DNA of 27,333 bases from CAZMXI01 sp964570205 (GTDB lineage Bacteria > Planctomycetota > Phycisphaerae > Tepidisphaerales > Tepidisphaeraceae), in contig CAZMXI010000056.1 of assembly GCA_964570205.1 (NCBI GenBank), positions 1 through 27,333 on the forward strand, written 5' to 3'. The notes under the pieces were generated by a model. The model was given only the letters and a program-made list of their open reading frames with translations, did no database searches and had not been told where the DNA came from. Positions 15,807-23,676 of the stretch are shown here, piece by piece. A program made the translations under genes and the position numbers. Numbering within the stretch: the stretch's first letter is position 1; every line of letters starts with the position of its first letter.

Positions 15807-15846
15807 GCATTGTGACCTGGAGTGAGCGCCTCGGCGAACAGCCGAT

Positions 15847-15874
15847 TTGTAGGGGAGAGAATCGGTGGTATACT
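15847..15874 (+). promoter_or_regulatory. Candidate promoter for the U32-like gene
   Basis: TATACT (15869-15874) has TTGTAG (15847-15852) 16 bp upstream. The -10 is good (5 of 6) and the -35 is weak. The gene would have a leader of about 118 nt before the start at 15998. Confidence 0.42.
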
Positions 15875-15997
15875 CGGGTACGGAGTTTCAGGGCAGCATT
15901 TCCAGACGTCGCAGCGCACGACGGCAGATTCCTGTTGGCATGGCCGACCACATCGCGATTCGCCCGTGGCGCTGGATGAAGAGACAGGAGTCCGTGT

Positions 15998-16963
15998 GTG
16001 ATGACCCCCGGTGTTCCCCTGGGCCTGAAGGCCCTTCATCCAGATTGGCCGGAAGCGCGTTTCAATGTCTCGGGGATGTTCATCTTCACCCGGATGGTCC
16101 TCGACTACATCGATCTCATGAGGCGGGGCTTCGATACGACGGTCGGAGTCGAGGCTATGCACGGCGCTCCCGCAGTCCGTTGGAACGCTGGCCGATTCTC
16201 CAAGTTCGCGATCGACCCCGGCCAGCTCCCGGCCCTCCTGAATGCGATGCACGCCCGCGGGATCGGCTACTTCCCGACCTTCACCAATCATCTGCTCGAC
16301 GAGAAGGATCTGGACGACCCCGTTTGCAACCAGATTCTGCAGTGCGTCAGCCGGCATACGGACCTGAACGGCGTCATCGTCGTCAGCGATCTGCTCTCCA
16401 GGCGCATTTCGCAGCTCTATCCACAGCTTCGTCAGGTCGCCTCGATCATCAAGGTCACGTTCGACGGGGGAAAGGGCAAGCCCGATTACTACCGGCGGTT
16501 GGGCGATCGCTTTCATCGATACGTCGTGCATCCGGACGACTGTCGCGACATGCGGCTGATGGAGCAGTTGGACCGCGACAAGGCCGAGATCATTGTCAAC
16601 GAGAACTGCGTGGCCGACTGCCCCGCGAGGGAGCATCATTACGAGTTGTACGCCCGCATTCAGCTCGCGACGACGCCGGAGGAGATGTTCCGGGTGCAGG
16701 GGGAGATCGACGCCGTTGTGCAGGCATGTCAGTCGCCGATCCACGCCGACAAGCTGGGGAGTCGCCGGCGCAACTGCAATCTCACCCACACGGAGATGAA
16801 GGGCCTGTACGACATGGGCTTCCGTCACTTCAAGCTCCAGGGTCGGGCAGACGATCCGTACATGTACTGCTTTGACCTGACCCGGTTCACTCTGGAGCCG
16901 GACATGGCCGCACCGCTGGCTTACAAAGCCGTCTGCAAAGGTTTGCGCCGCCGAAACGACTGA
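15998..16963 (+). CDS. U32-peptidase/UbiU-UbiV-like protein with probable Fe-S cysteines
   Basis: A 321-aa cytoplasmic protein. The C-terminal motif FKLQGR resembles the (F/L)KIEGR motif of the U32 family, and the preceding region has four cysteines: Cys204 and Cys208 (NENCVADCP), Cys244 (VQACQSP) and Cys260 (RRRNCNLT). UbiU and UbiV, U32 members of oxygen-independent hydroxylation, bind a 4Fe-4S cluster through four Cys, so a cluster here is plausible. The substrate is unknown and the family assignment is by motif only. The start is GTG 15998 or ATG 16001, both served by AGGAG at 15986-15990. It is flanked by unrelated genes on the opposite strand. Confidence 0.6.
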   Translation: MMTPGVPLGLKALHPDWPEARFNVSGMFIFTRMVLDYIDLMRRGFDTTVGVEAMHGAPAVRWNAGRFSKFAIDPGQLPALLNAMHARGIGYFPTFTNHLLDEKDLDDPVCNQILQCVSRHTDLNGVIVVSDLLSRRISQLYPQLRQVASIIKVTFDGGKGKPDYYRRLGDRFHRYVVHPDDCRDMRLMEQLDRDKAEIIVNENCVADCPAREHHYELYARIQLATTPEEMFRVQGEIDAVVQACQSPIHADKLGSRRRNCNLTHTEMKGLYDMGFRHFKLQGRADDPYMYCFDLTRFTLEPDMAAPLAYKAVCKGLRRRND

Positions 16964-16995
16964 ATCATGGGCCAACCGCGTCCGAAGCCCGGCCA

Positions 16996-18735
16996 TCAGC
17001 GCATCATGCCCTGTCCGATCTGCCATTGGAAGATGGCCGAGGCGATGTTCGCCACCAGGTCCGTCGGCACGTGCGAATCCACTCGGAGGGACGATCCCTC
17101 CGTCGCCAGGGAGATCCCCAGCATGGGCTGGTTCGCCGGCAGGCGCAGCATCGGTGCCGGAGCCCCAGCGGCCCGAGCCTGCTCCAGGCCGGTGGTGATG
17201 GCCGCGCCCAAATCGACATACAGCACCGCGAGCTTCTCGCGTGGAAGACGGGATGCCGCCGCGCGGATCACGCTGCTTTGCGCAAGGGGACCTGAGGCCG
17301 CCCTGGCAGCCCTGACGGCGGCGGCCAGTTCCGTTTCGTCCAGGTTGGTGCCGCCCACCAGCCTCTTGGGGTCCAAGACGCCGTAGTGATTCGTCGCCGT
17401 CTGGCCGAAGACGGCGGTGAAGAACTGAATCGCCTCCCGCAATTCGGGTTCAGCGTTGGCCGCGCCGAACTCCACGGTGGATGCGCTGAATGCAAGCCCG
17501 TCCGCCTTGATGGCCTGGTCCGTGAAGGTCATCCTGGGTGTGAGGCCGGGCAGCGCGAGATTGGTGATGGCGTCGCCCTCCTGGGCCATCATGCGCGCCA
17601 GCGATACGAATGCTTCGGCGTCGCCGTGCAAGACCCACGTGCTCCGGACCAGACCGCCACGGCCGGCCTTGGGGCCGAGCAAACCTATGCTCATCCGTGA
17701 CATCGACGAGACCGCTCGCTTCATGGCCGACAACTGGTCTTCGACCTTGCGCGCTTCGGCCTCGGGCAATGTCAGCGCACGGACCGCGTCCAGGAAGCCT
17801 GTCTCATACATCGACCAGAGCGTCTCGCCGCCACCGGCCACGCCACCCACCGCGAGGTACTGACCGGCCGGCAGTTCGGCCAGCAGATCGTCGGCGCTGC
17901 TCTTGAGACCGACGACGGCCCGCCCCAGCCGCGAATCAGGGTTGAACGAAAACACGGAAGTGCTGGTGATGCCGTCCTTGTCGAGCTTCAGGCCGGCCGC
18001 GCAGCCATCGGATTCCTGGAGCAACTGCTCCACCACCGCCAGCATCTGCGCGCCCCAGGTGCGTTCCAGGGCCTCGCGCGGGCCCAGCAGATCGATGGCA
18101 TCGCGTCGCTGCGCCTCGGCCAGGAATGCCCTCATGCCCTGGATGTGCGGCAGGAACTTCTCGGCCAGGACCCGGGTGTTCACGTAGATCGCCGCATCCC
18201 GCTCCTGAAGCACCTTTGCCAGCGGCGCGGCCAACTCCAGGCCGCCCGTCTTTTCATCCATCAGTTCGCGGTTCGGCGTCAGGACGGCGTATCGGCCGCG
18301 GCTGGCGGCGTAGATCATCGCACCGGGGAACTCGACGGTGTCCAGATTCCCCGCCTTGCCGCCCTGGGGAAAGTTGCCGAGGAAGGCCCGATAGTCGCTC
18401 ACCGGAATCAGCGCCAGGAAGCGAGGCTGCGTCCCGGCCATAACCTCGTCGTACATGGCGATCACCAGCTCGCCGCCTTCGTCGATTCCATTGTGGAGGT
18501 TCAGTCGCCTCTTGAGCAAAGCGAGCGGGTCCCGCAGGCCCGGTTCAAGCTGATCGATGCCGAGTCGGGCGAAGAACTCGGCCAGAGCGGTGCTGACGGC
18601 CCTTGGGTTGTTCACCTTGAAAAGCAACATGGGCTTTTCGGGCAGGTGTTGCAGGGCCTGGGCCGCGGCGAGCGTTGGCGGCACCAACAGCGCAATCAGA
18701 AGAGTCAGATGAGTGAAGGGGCGTGAGCGAGTCAT
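16996..18735 (-). CDS. Large secreted protein of unknown function
   Basis: A 579-aa protein with a clear signal peptide (SRPFTHLTLLIALLVPPTLAAAQA). The mature part opens with LPEKPMLLFKVNNPRAVSTALAEFF, which suggests repeated alpha/beta units. I recognise no catalytic motif; the style resembles large periplasmic proteins of unknown function common in planctomycetes. GAGGA lies 11 bp before the ATG. A fair promoter sits at 18780-18807. The gene converges with the U32-like gene (32 bp between stops). Confidence 0.72.
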   Translation of the reverse strand: MTRSRPFTHLTLLIALLVPPTLAAAQALQHLPEKPMLLFKVNNPRAVSTALAEFFARLGIDQLEPGLRDPLALLKRRLNLHNGIDEGGELVIAMYDEVMAGTQPRFLALIPVSDYRAFLGNFPQGGKAGNLDTVEFPGAMIYAASRGRYAVLTPNRELMDEKTGGLELAAPLAKVLQERDAAIYVNTRVLAEKFLPHIQGMRAFLAEAQRRDAIDLLGPREALERTWGAQMLAVVEQLLQESDGCAAGLKLDKDGITSTSVFSFNPDSRLGRAVVGLKSSADDLLAELPAGQYLAVGGVAGGGETLWSMYETGFLDAVRALTLPEAEARKVEDQLSAMKRAVSSMSRMSIGLLGPKAGRGGLVRSTWVLHGDAEAFVSLARMMAQEGDAITNLALPGLTPRMTFTDQAIKADGLAFSASTVEFGAANAEPELREAIQFFTAVFGQTATNHYGVLDPKRLVGGTNLDETELAAAVRAARAASGPLAQSSVIRAAASRLPREKLAVLYVDLGAAITTGLEQARAAGAPAPMLRLPANQPMLGISLATEGSSLRVDSHVPTDLVANIASAIFQWQIGQGMMR

Positions 18736-18779
18736 GATGGATTGTCCTCGTTGCGGGCGGGAACTCCCCGGATGGGCTC

Positions 18780-18807
18780 ATGGTAGCAGGCTGGCCGGGC
18801 TTGGCAA
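18780..18807 (-). promoter_or_regulatory. Candidate promoter for the large secreted protein
   Basis: On the minus strand TTGCCA (18807-18802) and TACCAT (18785-18780) are 16 bp apart, about 45 bp upstream of the ATG at 18735. Both hexamers are close to the sigma-70 consensus. Confidence 0.5.
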
Positions 18808-18929
18808 GCGATTAAGCAGGGAGAAGAACCGCAGGATACTGAGGGGCAGATAGCGTCCGCGAAGAACACAAATGGGAGGGAGACCGGGCCACCGATGCCT
18901 ACTGAAAGAAAGAACTGATAATGGGATGT

Positions 18930-18955
18930 GGGACATTTCGGGACAAAATGGGACA
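18930..18955 (+). repeat. Three GGGACA copies at 10-bp spacing
   Basis: GGGACA occurs at 18930-18935, 18940-18945 and 18950-18955, exactly 10 bp apart with unlike 4-bp spacers. Confidence 0.7.
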
Positions 18956-19052
18956 TGGATGAAATGTAAATCATTGGGTGGCAGTCGGTTGGGGGGATTG
19001 GGGTTGCGGATTGCGTGTTGCATGATGAGCTGGAGTGGTGAGAGTGGGTTCT

Positions 19053-19080
19053 GTCGCATTTCGTCGCATTGTGTCGCATT
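19053..19080 (+). repeat. Three GTCGCATT copies at 10-bp spacing
   Basis: GTCGCATT occurs at 19053-19060, 19063-19070 and 19073-19080, exactly one copy per 10 bp, separated by 2-bp spacers TC and GT. The motif differs from the GGGACA set but has the same period. Confidence 0.75.
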
Positions 19081-19688
19081 TGTCTTGATATTGCTTGAAA
19101 TGGGCGTGGGGACGAAGCTGGTGCGGATGGGGTTTGTTCTGTCATTTTGCGTGAGGGGTGGAGGGGTGGAAATGGCGGTTTCAGTAGCGCCAAGGGGTTC
19201 TGCCTTGGTTTTGGTTGGGTTCGTTTTGGGGCGGTCCGTGGTCAGTTGCGAGTTGTCAGTGGTGAAGAGCACGGGCTTCCCCTGCTTCTGGTCGTGAGCC
19301 GACCGGTCATGCCGCACTTGGCAGGTGCGGGATGGCGGGTGGCGTAAAGGGAAAGGAGAAACGGGATTTGACGGGACGTGGACGGAAAACGGTGGGATTC
19401 GGTTGATCCTGCGGGACTTACGCGCGGCGTTCGGCAAGAGTGGGAAAACGGGATTTTCCTGGCTGATCGGCTTGGTATCAACAGGGGAGTATATGTTGAA
19501 CCGCGTTCCTGATAGCGCCAAGGCGGTTTTTGGGGCGAACATCCGGGCGCGCGGGCGCGAGGCGGGCGCATGGGCTGGTGGGGCTGAAAACGGCCTTCGA
19601 TGATGCATCGAAAGCGATTCGGCATGACATAAATGACTGATCTTCAATCATTTGTGTGTGCATGAGCGCTGATGGCGGCATTCCAGAG

Positions 19689-19717
19689 GAATCGCGCGCG
19701 TGATGCGCGCTCGATTC
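19689..19717. repeat. 12-position hairpin near the prophage edge
   Basis: GAATCG (19689-19694) pairs with CGATTC (19712-19717), and GCGCG (19696-19700) with CGCGC (19706-19710), with one mismatched pair between and a 5-nt loop. There is no T-tract. It lies 156 bp beyond the tape-measure stop and could be a processed mRNA end for the leftward phage operon. Confidence 0.5.
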
Positions 19718-19872
19718 GTTGGGGTTCATCGGGGATCGGGAAGCCGGCATCCTTGCCAACTCGCCCGGACATGCCTTCCCCGTAATAGCTCCAAATTTGC
19801 CGCATTCCTTTACTCTACCGTCTCTAACCCAATCCAACCCCCGATCGTCCCGCCAGCCTTTCAGCCAGCGGC

Positions 19873-21051
19873 CTACATGCGGTACGCGGCGTCCCGCGCC
19901 ATCTGCTGAGACTCCAGCCGCCGCAAAGCATCGCGCAGGCTGTCTTCCGTCTTTCGCGCCGTCCGGCGCACATCGGACTCGGTCACCGCGCCGTCAACGC
20001 GGTTGTAAACATTGATCTGTGCTGGCTGAGGCATGCCGCCGCCGCCGCCGTAGCTCGGCTGCTGCGATGGCGCGCTTGCCACATTCGGGCCGCTGGCGAC
20101 CGCGGATATTGCTTGGTACGCCCACCCGACCGGCGTGGCGTACTTCATGAACGAACCGATGTTCTGAATCCCCTGCAAGAGGGTGTTCAGCGTCGGGAGC
20201 AGGCCGGCAATGATTTTCGCGATATTCACGAGCATATCGGCCACATCCCGCACAAACGCCTTGATCGTGGGCTGGTTGGCCCTGATCCACCCCAGCAGTT
20301 CCTCAAAGACCGGGGTCAATGATTCCATGAGTGGTAGGGCTAATTCCTGCTTGATCCCTTCCCATGCCCACTTAATCTGCCCGAGCAGCTTGTTGAACGC
20401 CCCGCCCGCCTGCGCCTCGGCATCGGTGATGGATGCCCCGAACTCATCGGCCGTCGCCATCAGCCGCTGGATTTCTTGGCGGCCCTGCATGAACGTGGCG
20501 ATCATCGTCGTGCCGCTGCGCCCCAGCAGGTCCATCGCCACCTGCGTGCGCTCAGCGCCGCTGGGCAGGGCCTTAATCGCCTCGCCCACCTCCATGAAGA
20601 CTTCCTCCAGCGGCCGCATGCTGCCCGCCGCATCGCGCACGGCTACGCCGATCCTGTCGAACGTCGCCGCGATGTCGGCGCTGGTGGCCGACTCGGCCAT
20701 GTTCTTGCCCAGGAACTTCACCGCCTCGGCCACGCCGTCGATCGACCCGCGCGACAGCTCGGCCACCTTGCCCAGGCTGGTCAGCCATTGGACGTTCACC
20801 CCCACGCTCTCGGCCAGCGCCCCCATGTCATCCGCCATGTTGGCGAACCCGCCGATCAGGTCCGCGATGGCGCTGCCCACATCCTTCAGCAGCCCGATCA
20901 CCCCCAGCAGCGGATTGGCGATGAAATTGGTGACAGTCTGCGGGAAAAGCTGCGCGATGGACTGCGCCTGGAGCATCCCCGAGACGAACCCGGAGGCATC
21001 CATCCCCATCTTGCCAACCGCCGACCCAGCCTGAAAAACGCCAGCGCTCAT
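19873..21051 (-). CDS. Phage tail tape-measure protein (short)
   Basis: A 392-aa protein with typical tape-measure features: hydrophobic helices near the N-terminus (TNFIANPLLGVIGLLKDVG), then the familiar segment ADDMGALAESVGVNVQWL, followed by AMDLLGRSGTTMIATFMQG and a long helical centre with hydrophobic stretches (VNIAKIIAGLLPTLNTLL). The Gly/Pro-rich linker and charged C-terminal helix (about 330-392) look intact. Tape-measure length sets tail length, and many are 600-1500 aa, so this would imply a short tail or a reduced gene. The ATG (21051-21049) overlaps the upstream stop as ATGA, so translation is coupled. No tail or baseplate gene follows. Confidence 0.82.
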   Translation of the reverse strand: MSAGVFQAGSAVGKMGMDASGFVSGMLQAQSIAQLFPQTVTNFIANPLLGVIGLLKDVGSAIADLIGGFANMADDMGALAESVGVNVQWLTSLGKVAELSRGSIDGVAEAVKFLGKNMAESATSADIAATFDRIGVAVRDAAGSMRPLEEVFMEVGEAIKALPSGAERTQVAMDLLGRSGTTMIATFMQGRQEIQRLMATADEFGASITDAEAQAGGAFNKLLGQIKWAWEGIKQELALPLMESLTPVFEELLGWIRANQPTIKAFVRDVADMLVNIAKIIAGLLPTLNTLLQGIQNIGSFMKYATPVGWAYQAISAVASGPNVASAPSQQPSYGGGGGMPQPAQINVYNRVDGAVTESDVRRTARKTEDSLRDALRRLESQQMARDAAYRM

Positions 21052-21362
21052 ACCTCACCTCTTCGCATTTTCACCGCGTGCCCGGCCGCGATCTGTGCGG
21101 CATGGTTGCTCGCGATGCCCACGATCGTGTACATGGCCATAAGCTCAAGGCCGCCCAGTTCGGGGGGCTCTTCGCACATAAACAGGCCGCGATAGAAGGC
21201 TTCGATCTTGGCGATGTCATCCACCCGGCCAGCCTGCATGTCGGCCAGGAACTTCAGGTCTGCCATCACCAGCGGCCGAATCGGGTAGTCCTTACCGCAA
21301 ATGCACACAGCCAGGTCCCAAGCGCCCAGTGCCCGAAGCTCTTTTTCCAATTCGATCCGCAT
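21048..21362 (-). CDS. Probable phage tail assembly chaperone
   Basis: A 104-aa protein starting at ATG 21362 (MRIELEKELRALG) behind AAGGAAA; the frame extends further upstream but that part looks non-coding. It is small, helical and acidic (LVMADLKFLADMQAGRVDD, then MCEEPPELGGLELMAMYTIVG), and directly precedes and overlaps the tape-measure gene. In many tailed phages that place is held by a tail assembly chaperone, so the call rests mostly on position. It contains two Cys (CICG) near residue 24 of unknown meaning. No frameshift signal was identified. Confidence 0.5.
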   Translation of the reverse strand: MRIELEKELRALGAWDLAVCICGKDYPIRPLVMADLKFLADMQAGRVDDIAKIEAFYRGLFMCEEPPELGGLELMAMYTIVGIASNHAAQIAAGHAVKMRRGEV

Positions 21363-21458
21363 CACGTTTCCTTGCTCATCGCCCGAAGCTGTAAACCGCC
21401 AGCCCGGCCGTGCGGTTGAGCGACCTGGCACGCGCCGGGGCTGGCGTACGCTGGGCCA

Positions 21459-21707
21459 TCATGCCGCCGGAGGAAGAGGTTTCAGGCCAGCAATGATTCG
21501 ATCGAAGGCCGAGAGCTTGCTGTGATCGATTCCAGCGATTTCGGCCGGGCTTTCCGGGAGCTTGAACCGAACATCCAGCGCTGGCGACGGGGCCATCTGG
21601 TCGCACTGGGGCGGGCGAGCGCCGGCGAGGCCAAGCTCAATCCGCTGCGACGCCGTCATCCCGGCGGTATCGTGCAACTTGCCATCAGGGGTGATACGAA
21701 GTGCCAT
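21459..21707 (-). CDS. Small prophage protein of unknown function (82 aa)
   Basis: Starts at ATG 21707 behind AAAGGAAT, giving MALRITPDGKLHDTAGMTAS. The frame stays open upstream to 21863 but overlaps the next gene, and that part lacks a ribosome-binding site. The C-terminus is SKLSAFDRIIAGLKPLPPAA. Not recognised. Its order in the leftward operon, before the chaperone and tape-measure genes, suggests a tail or minor structural role. Confidence 0.6.
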   Translation of the reverse strand: MALRITPDGKLHDTAGMTASQRIELGLAGARPPQCDQMAPSPALDVRFKLPESPAEIAGIDHSKLSAFDRIIAGLKPLPPAA

Positions 21708-21750
21708 CGGGGCTATTCCTTTCGTGGAAGACAGCCAGTCGGTCAGCGGT

Positions 21751-22185
21751 TCAGCGCAGGCGCTGGCCGAGTTCGGGATGCCCGGCGGCCAGGTCGCGAA
21801 GCTGATGGCCGGCGGCCTGCGCATCTGAGAACCGCAGATGCACCGCTCGGCACTCGTGGACAAGCCTGGCGTGGGCTTTTTGAAGTTCCGCTATCTTGCG
21901 CTGCAGTTGCTCGGCGGATTCGTGCATACGCTGGCTGGCGGCGTCCGCCTGATCTTCGGTGCCCGCGCCGTCGGCGATAATGCGCTGCAGGCGACGGGCC
22001 TCCATGATCGTGCTGCGATCGGCGGCGATGTCGGCCGGCAACTTGCCCAGCGTGGCGGCGGCGGCCTTGAAGGCGGCAACCGTCTTGGGGTCAGTCGCAT
22101 CCTTATCGAGCGCGTCGAAATAGACATCCCACGCCGCGCTCAGTTCCTTGGCGTGGTCGCGTTCAATCAAGTCGAGAATTCCCAT
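21751..22185 (-). CDS. Coiled-coil prophage protein of unknown function (144 aa)
   Basis: Starts at ATG 22185 (MGILDLIERDHAKELSAAWD) behind AAAGGAAGGA; the longer open frame to 22257 is not supported. It is almost wholly helical, with a heptad-like stretch at about 85-125 (RMHESAEQLQRKIAELQKAH). It might be a scaffold or a head-tail joining component, but no family was recognised. Separated from the next gene by 43 bp, with good individual Shine-Dalgarno sequences on both. Confidence 0.62.
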   Translation of the reverse strand: MGILDLIERDHAKELSAAWDVYFDALDKDATDPKTVAAFKAAAATLGKLPADIAADRSTIMEARRLQRIIADGAGTEDQADAASQRMHESAEQLQRKIAELQKAHARLVHECRAVHLRFSDAQAAGHQLRDLAAGHPELGQRLR

Positions 22186-22228
22186 TGCGTCCTTCCTTTG
22201 TGTTGTGCCCGGCTTGCGGGCGGTAACG

Positions 22229-22399
22229 TTACTGGCGCGGGTCGATCGTCGGATCAAGCGGATTGCCCATGCGCTGCAGCTCGGGATCGGGCTTGCCGTC
22301 GATGTTCGCCCGCACCCATACCTGAGAAAGACGCCAGGCTAAGTACTGAACGGCTTGCTCCAGCGCGGCCACGCGCTCTTCAGTGGTCAATTCCGCCAC
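22229..22399 (-). CDS. Small prophage protein (56 aa)
   Basis: Starts at GTG 22399 behind AAGGAAAGGA and ends at TAA 22231-22229. An in-frame TGA lies just upstream of the start, so this start is fixed. The product begins MAELTTEERVAALEQAVQYL and has an acidic-to-basic helical N-terminus, then a Pro/Asp-rich tail (GNPLDPTIDPRQ). It fills the gap between the sigma-like gene and the coiled-coil gene and has the same strong ribosome-binding site style as its neighbours. Function unknown. Confidence 0.6.
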   Translation of the reverse strand: MAELTTEERVAALEQAVQYLAWRLSQVWVRANIDGKPDPELQRMGNPLDPTIDPRQ

Positions 22400-22449
22400 G
22401 GTTCACGTCCTTTCCTTGCCGCACGCCAGGGCGTGGGGCGATTGCTTGA

Positions 22450-23340
22450 TCAACACGCCGCCCGCAGGGCGGGGGCTTGGGCGGGGGCCGGCAACGGCCG
22501 GCCTGCCCGCAACGGTTTCACCTTGGCCGGCTGCGCTTGCGCATGCTCGGCCAGCTCCGCGCTCATGCGCGCGGACCACAGCGCGCCGTTGAGGCGCTGT
22601 TGCACGTACTGCCGGGTGATGCCGAACTCGCGGGCGATGTCGGCCTGGCTGTCGCCCCGGAGGATGCGGCGGAGGATCTTGCGATCGATGGGGTCCTTGA
22701 TGGCCTTGAACGCCAGGCGGCGGATGTCGGCGTTGATGGCCCGCTGGTCGGGGGCGGGGGCATCGCTGGCACGGCCACGGAAGACATCCTTGCCATCCTC
22801 CGATGACTGGCCGCGGTGGCGGGGCAGGTCGATGTAGAATGCGGGATTCTTGATCGACCGGGCCACGCTGGCCAGCAGCTCGGCCCGCTCGGGCATTCGG
22901 CCCAGCTCGACAACCAACGCAGCGCGGGCGTTGGCGATGACGGCATCGGCCAGGCGCGCGGTCTTGCCGGCCCAATGGCGGCCGCACACGCCATCGACGA
23001 TGTACTGGCGAATGCAACGGTTCATGAAGGCGGGGATGGCCTGCGGCGCGTAGGCCTTCATGTTGCGGATGCAGCCCATCACGCCCAGGACGCCATCGGC
23101 GATCAGCTCATCGATCGGATCGGAGTAGAAGTCGGGCTTTCGGCGCTTGAGGCCGCAGGCGACGAAGCGGGCGCGGGGCAGGTACAGCTCACAGAGGCGA
23201 TGGAACGCGGCCTTGTCCTGGCGATCAATCCACGCATGCCAGAGGCGGGCGGTGAGCTCATTCTCGACAGGCAACGGCGCGCGGAATGCCTGAGGGAATT
23301 CAGCGAGGCGGGATGCTGGTCGGGGCTTGGTCGATGCCAT
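22450..23340 (-). CDS. Phage-encoded sigma-70-like factor
   Basis: A 296-aa protein with a sigma region-2-like part at about 45-120 (LPRARFVACG, DPIDELIADGVLGVMGCI, IPAFMNRCIRQYIVDG), matching the LVQEGNLGL and FSTYAxxWIRQ pattern of sigma-70 proteins. A helix-turn-helix at about 228-255 (GDSQADIAREFGITRQYVQQ) fits region 4. The tail is Ala/Pro/Arg-rich. It lies at the head of the leftward structural genes, directly after the repressor, where a late-gene regulator would be expected. It could instead be a chromosomal sigma that was captured. Start ATG 23340 lacks a strong Shine-Dalgarno. Confidence 0.68.
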   Translation of the reverse strand: MASTKPRPASRLAEFPQAFRAPLPVENELTARLWHAWIDRQDKAAFHRLCELYLPRARFVACGLKRRKPDFYSDPIDELIADGVLGVMGCIRNMKAYAPQAIPAFMNRCIRQYIVDGVCGRHWAGKTARLADAVIANARAALVVELGRMPERAELLASVARSIKNPAFYIDLPRHRGQSSEDGKDVFRGRASDAPAPDQRAINADIRRLAFKAIKDPIDRKILRRILRGDSQADIAREFGITRQYVQQRLNGALWSARMSAELAEHAQAQPAKVKPLRAGRPLPAPAQAPALRAAC

Positions 23341-23676
23341 CCGTGGCGGGCGGCGAACTGTCAGCGCTGGTGAAGTCAGTCGGGGCCGAGATTCACAACG
23401 CTGTCAGCTCGCTCGCTTTCCAGGCCGCACTGCGGGGCGGCCAAATGCCGGATGTATCGGACAGGAGCATTATCGGTTTTCTGTCGCTGGCTGCAATAGG
23501 GTTGCGCAGATGAATTGATCGCACCGGGTTGCGGCTTGTGGCGATGGCTGGAACTGCCAGCATTTCAGCGGGGCAAAGCGACGCCGCAGAACGTAACTGG
23601 CGGCGAGGGCGGAAGTTGTTTGGGAACCCCACAGAACTGCGGATTTCCCGAGGAAAACGGGGCATGGAAGGTAACT
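23341..23676. other. Interval between sigma-like and repressor genes, no convincing gene
   Basis: About 336 bp. A minus-strand frame (23393-23665) and a plus-strand frame (23286-23513) are open, but neither has a ribosome-binding site or a recognisable product. A further minus-strand frame without a start codon ends in SERADSVVNLGPD near 23389. A promoter for the sigma-like gene may be here; none was clear. Confidence 0.4.

Larger units (their letters stand above)
18808..19872. other. Gene-free intergenic island with short periodic motifs
   Basis: About 1.07 kb without a convincing gene. A minus-strand frame open over most of it (18778-19647) is rich in Pro, Thr, Asn and Ser and reads like translated repeats, not a folded protein. 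The base composition has visibly more A/T and G/T runs than the neighbouring genes. It contains two 10-bp-period arrays, a double GTCAGT (19241-19246 and 19255-19260), a CCGCAC/GTGCGG hairpin (19312-19317 and 19325-19330) and a longer hairpin at 19689-19717. It separates the chromosomal genes from the prophage block, so a phage attachment site could lie here, but none was recognised. Confidence 0.6.

Noticed and set aside
15728..17026. Minus-strand open frame of 432 aa
   Set aside because: Antisense to the U32-like gene; composition is shadow-like.
18778..19647. Minus-strand open frame of 289 aa in the intergenic island
   Set aside because: Low-complexity Pro/Thr/Asn-rich translation of repeats, without domain or ribosome-binding site.
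19478..19837. Minus-strand open frame of 119 aa beside the tape-measure stop
   Set aside because: Spans the hairpin and part of the island and shows no protein-like pattern.
18736..19872. CRISPR-like array because of the periodic motifs
   Set aside because: Units are only 6-8 bp with 2-4 bp spacers and three copies; CRISPR repeats are far longer.
18736..19872. tRNA attachment site for the prophage
   Set aside because: No canonical T-arm or acceptor stem was found in this interval.
23286..23513. Plus-strand frame ending in FLSLAAIGLRR, and a minus-strand frame at 23393-23665
   Set aside because: Neither has a ribosome-binding site and both conflict with neighbouring gene order; kept only as a described gap.
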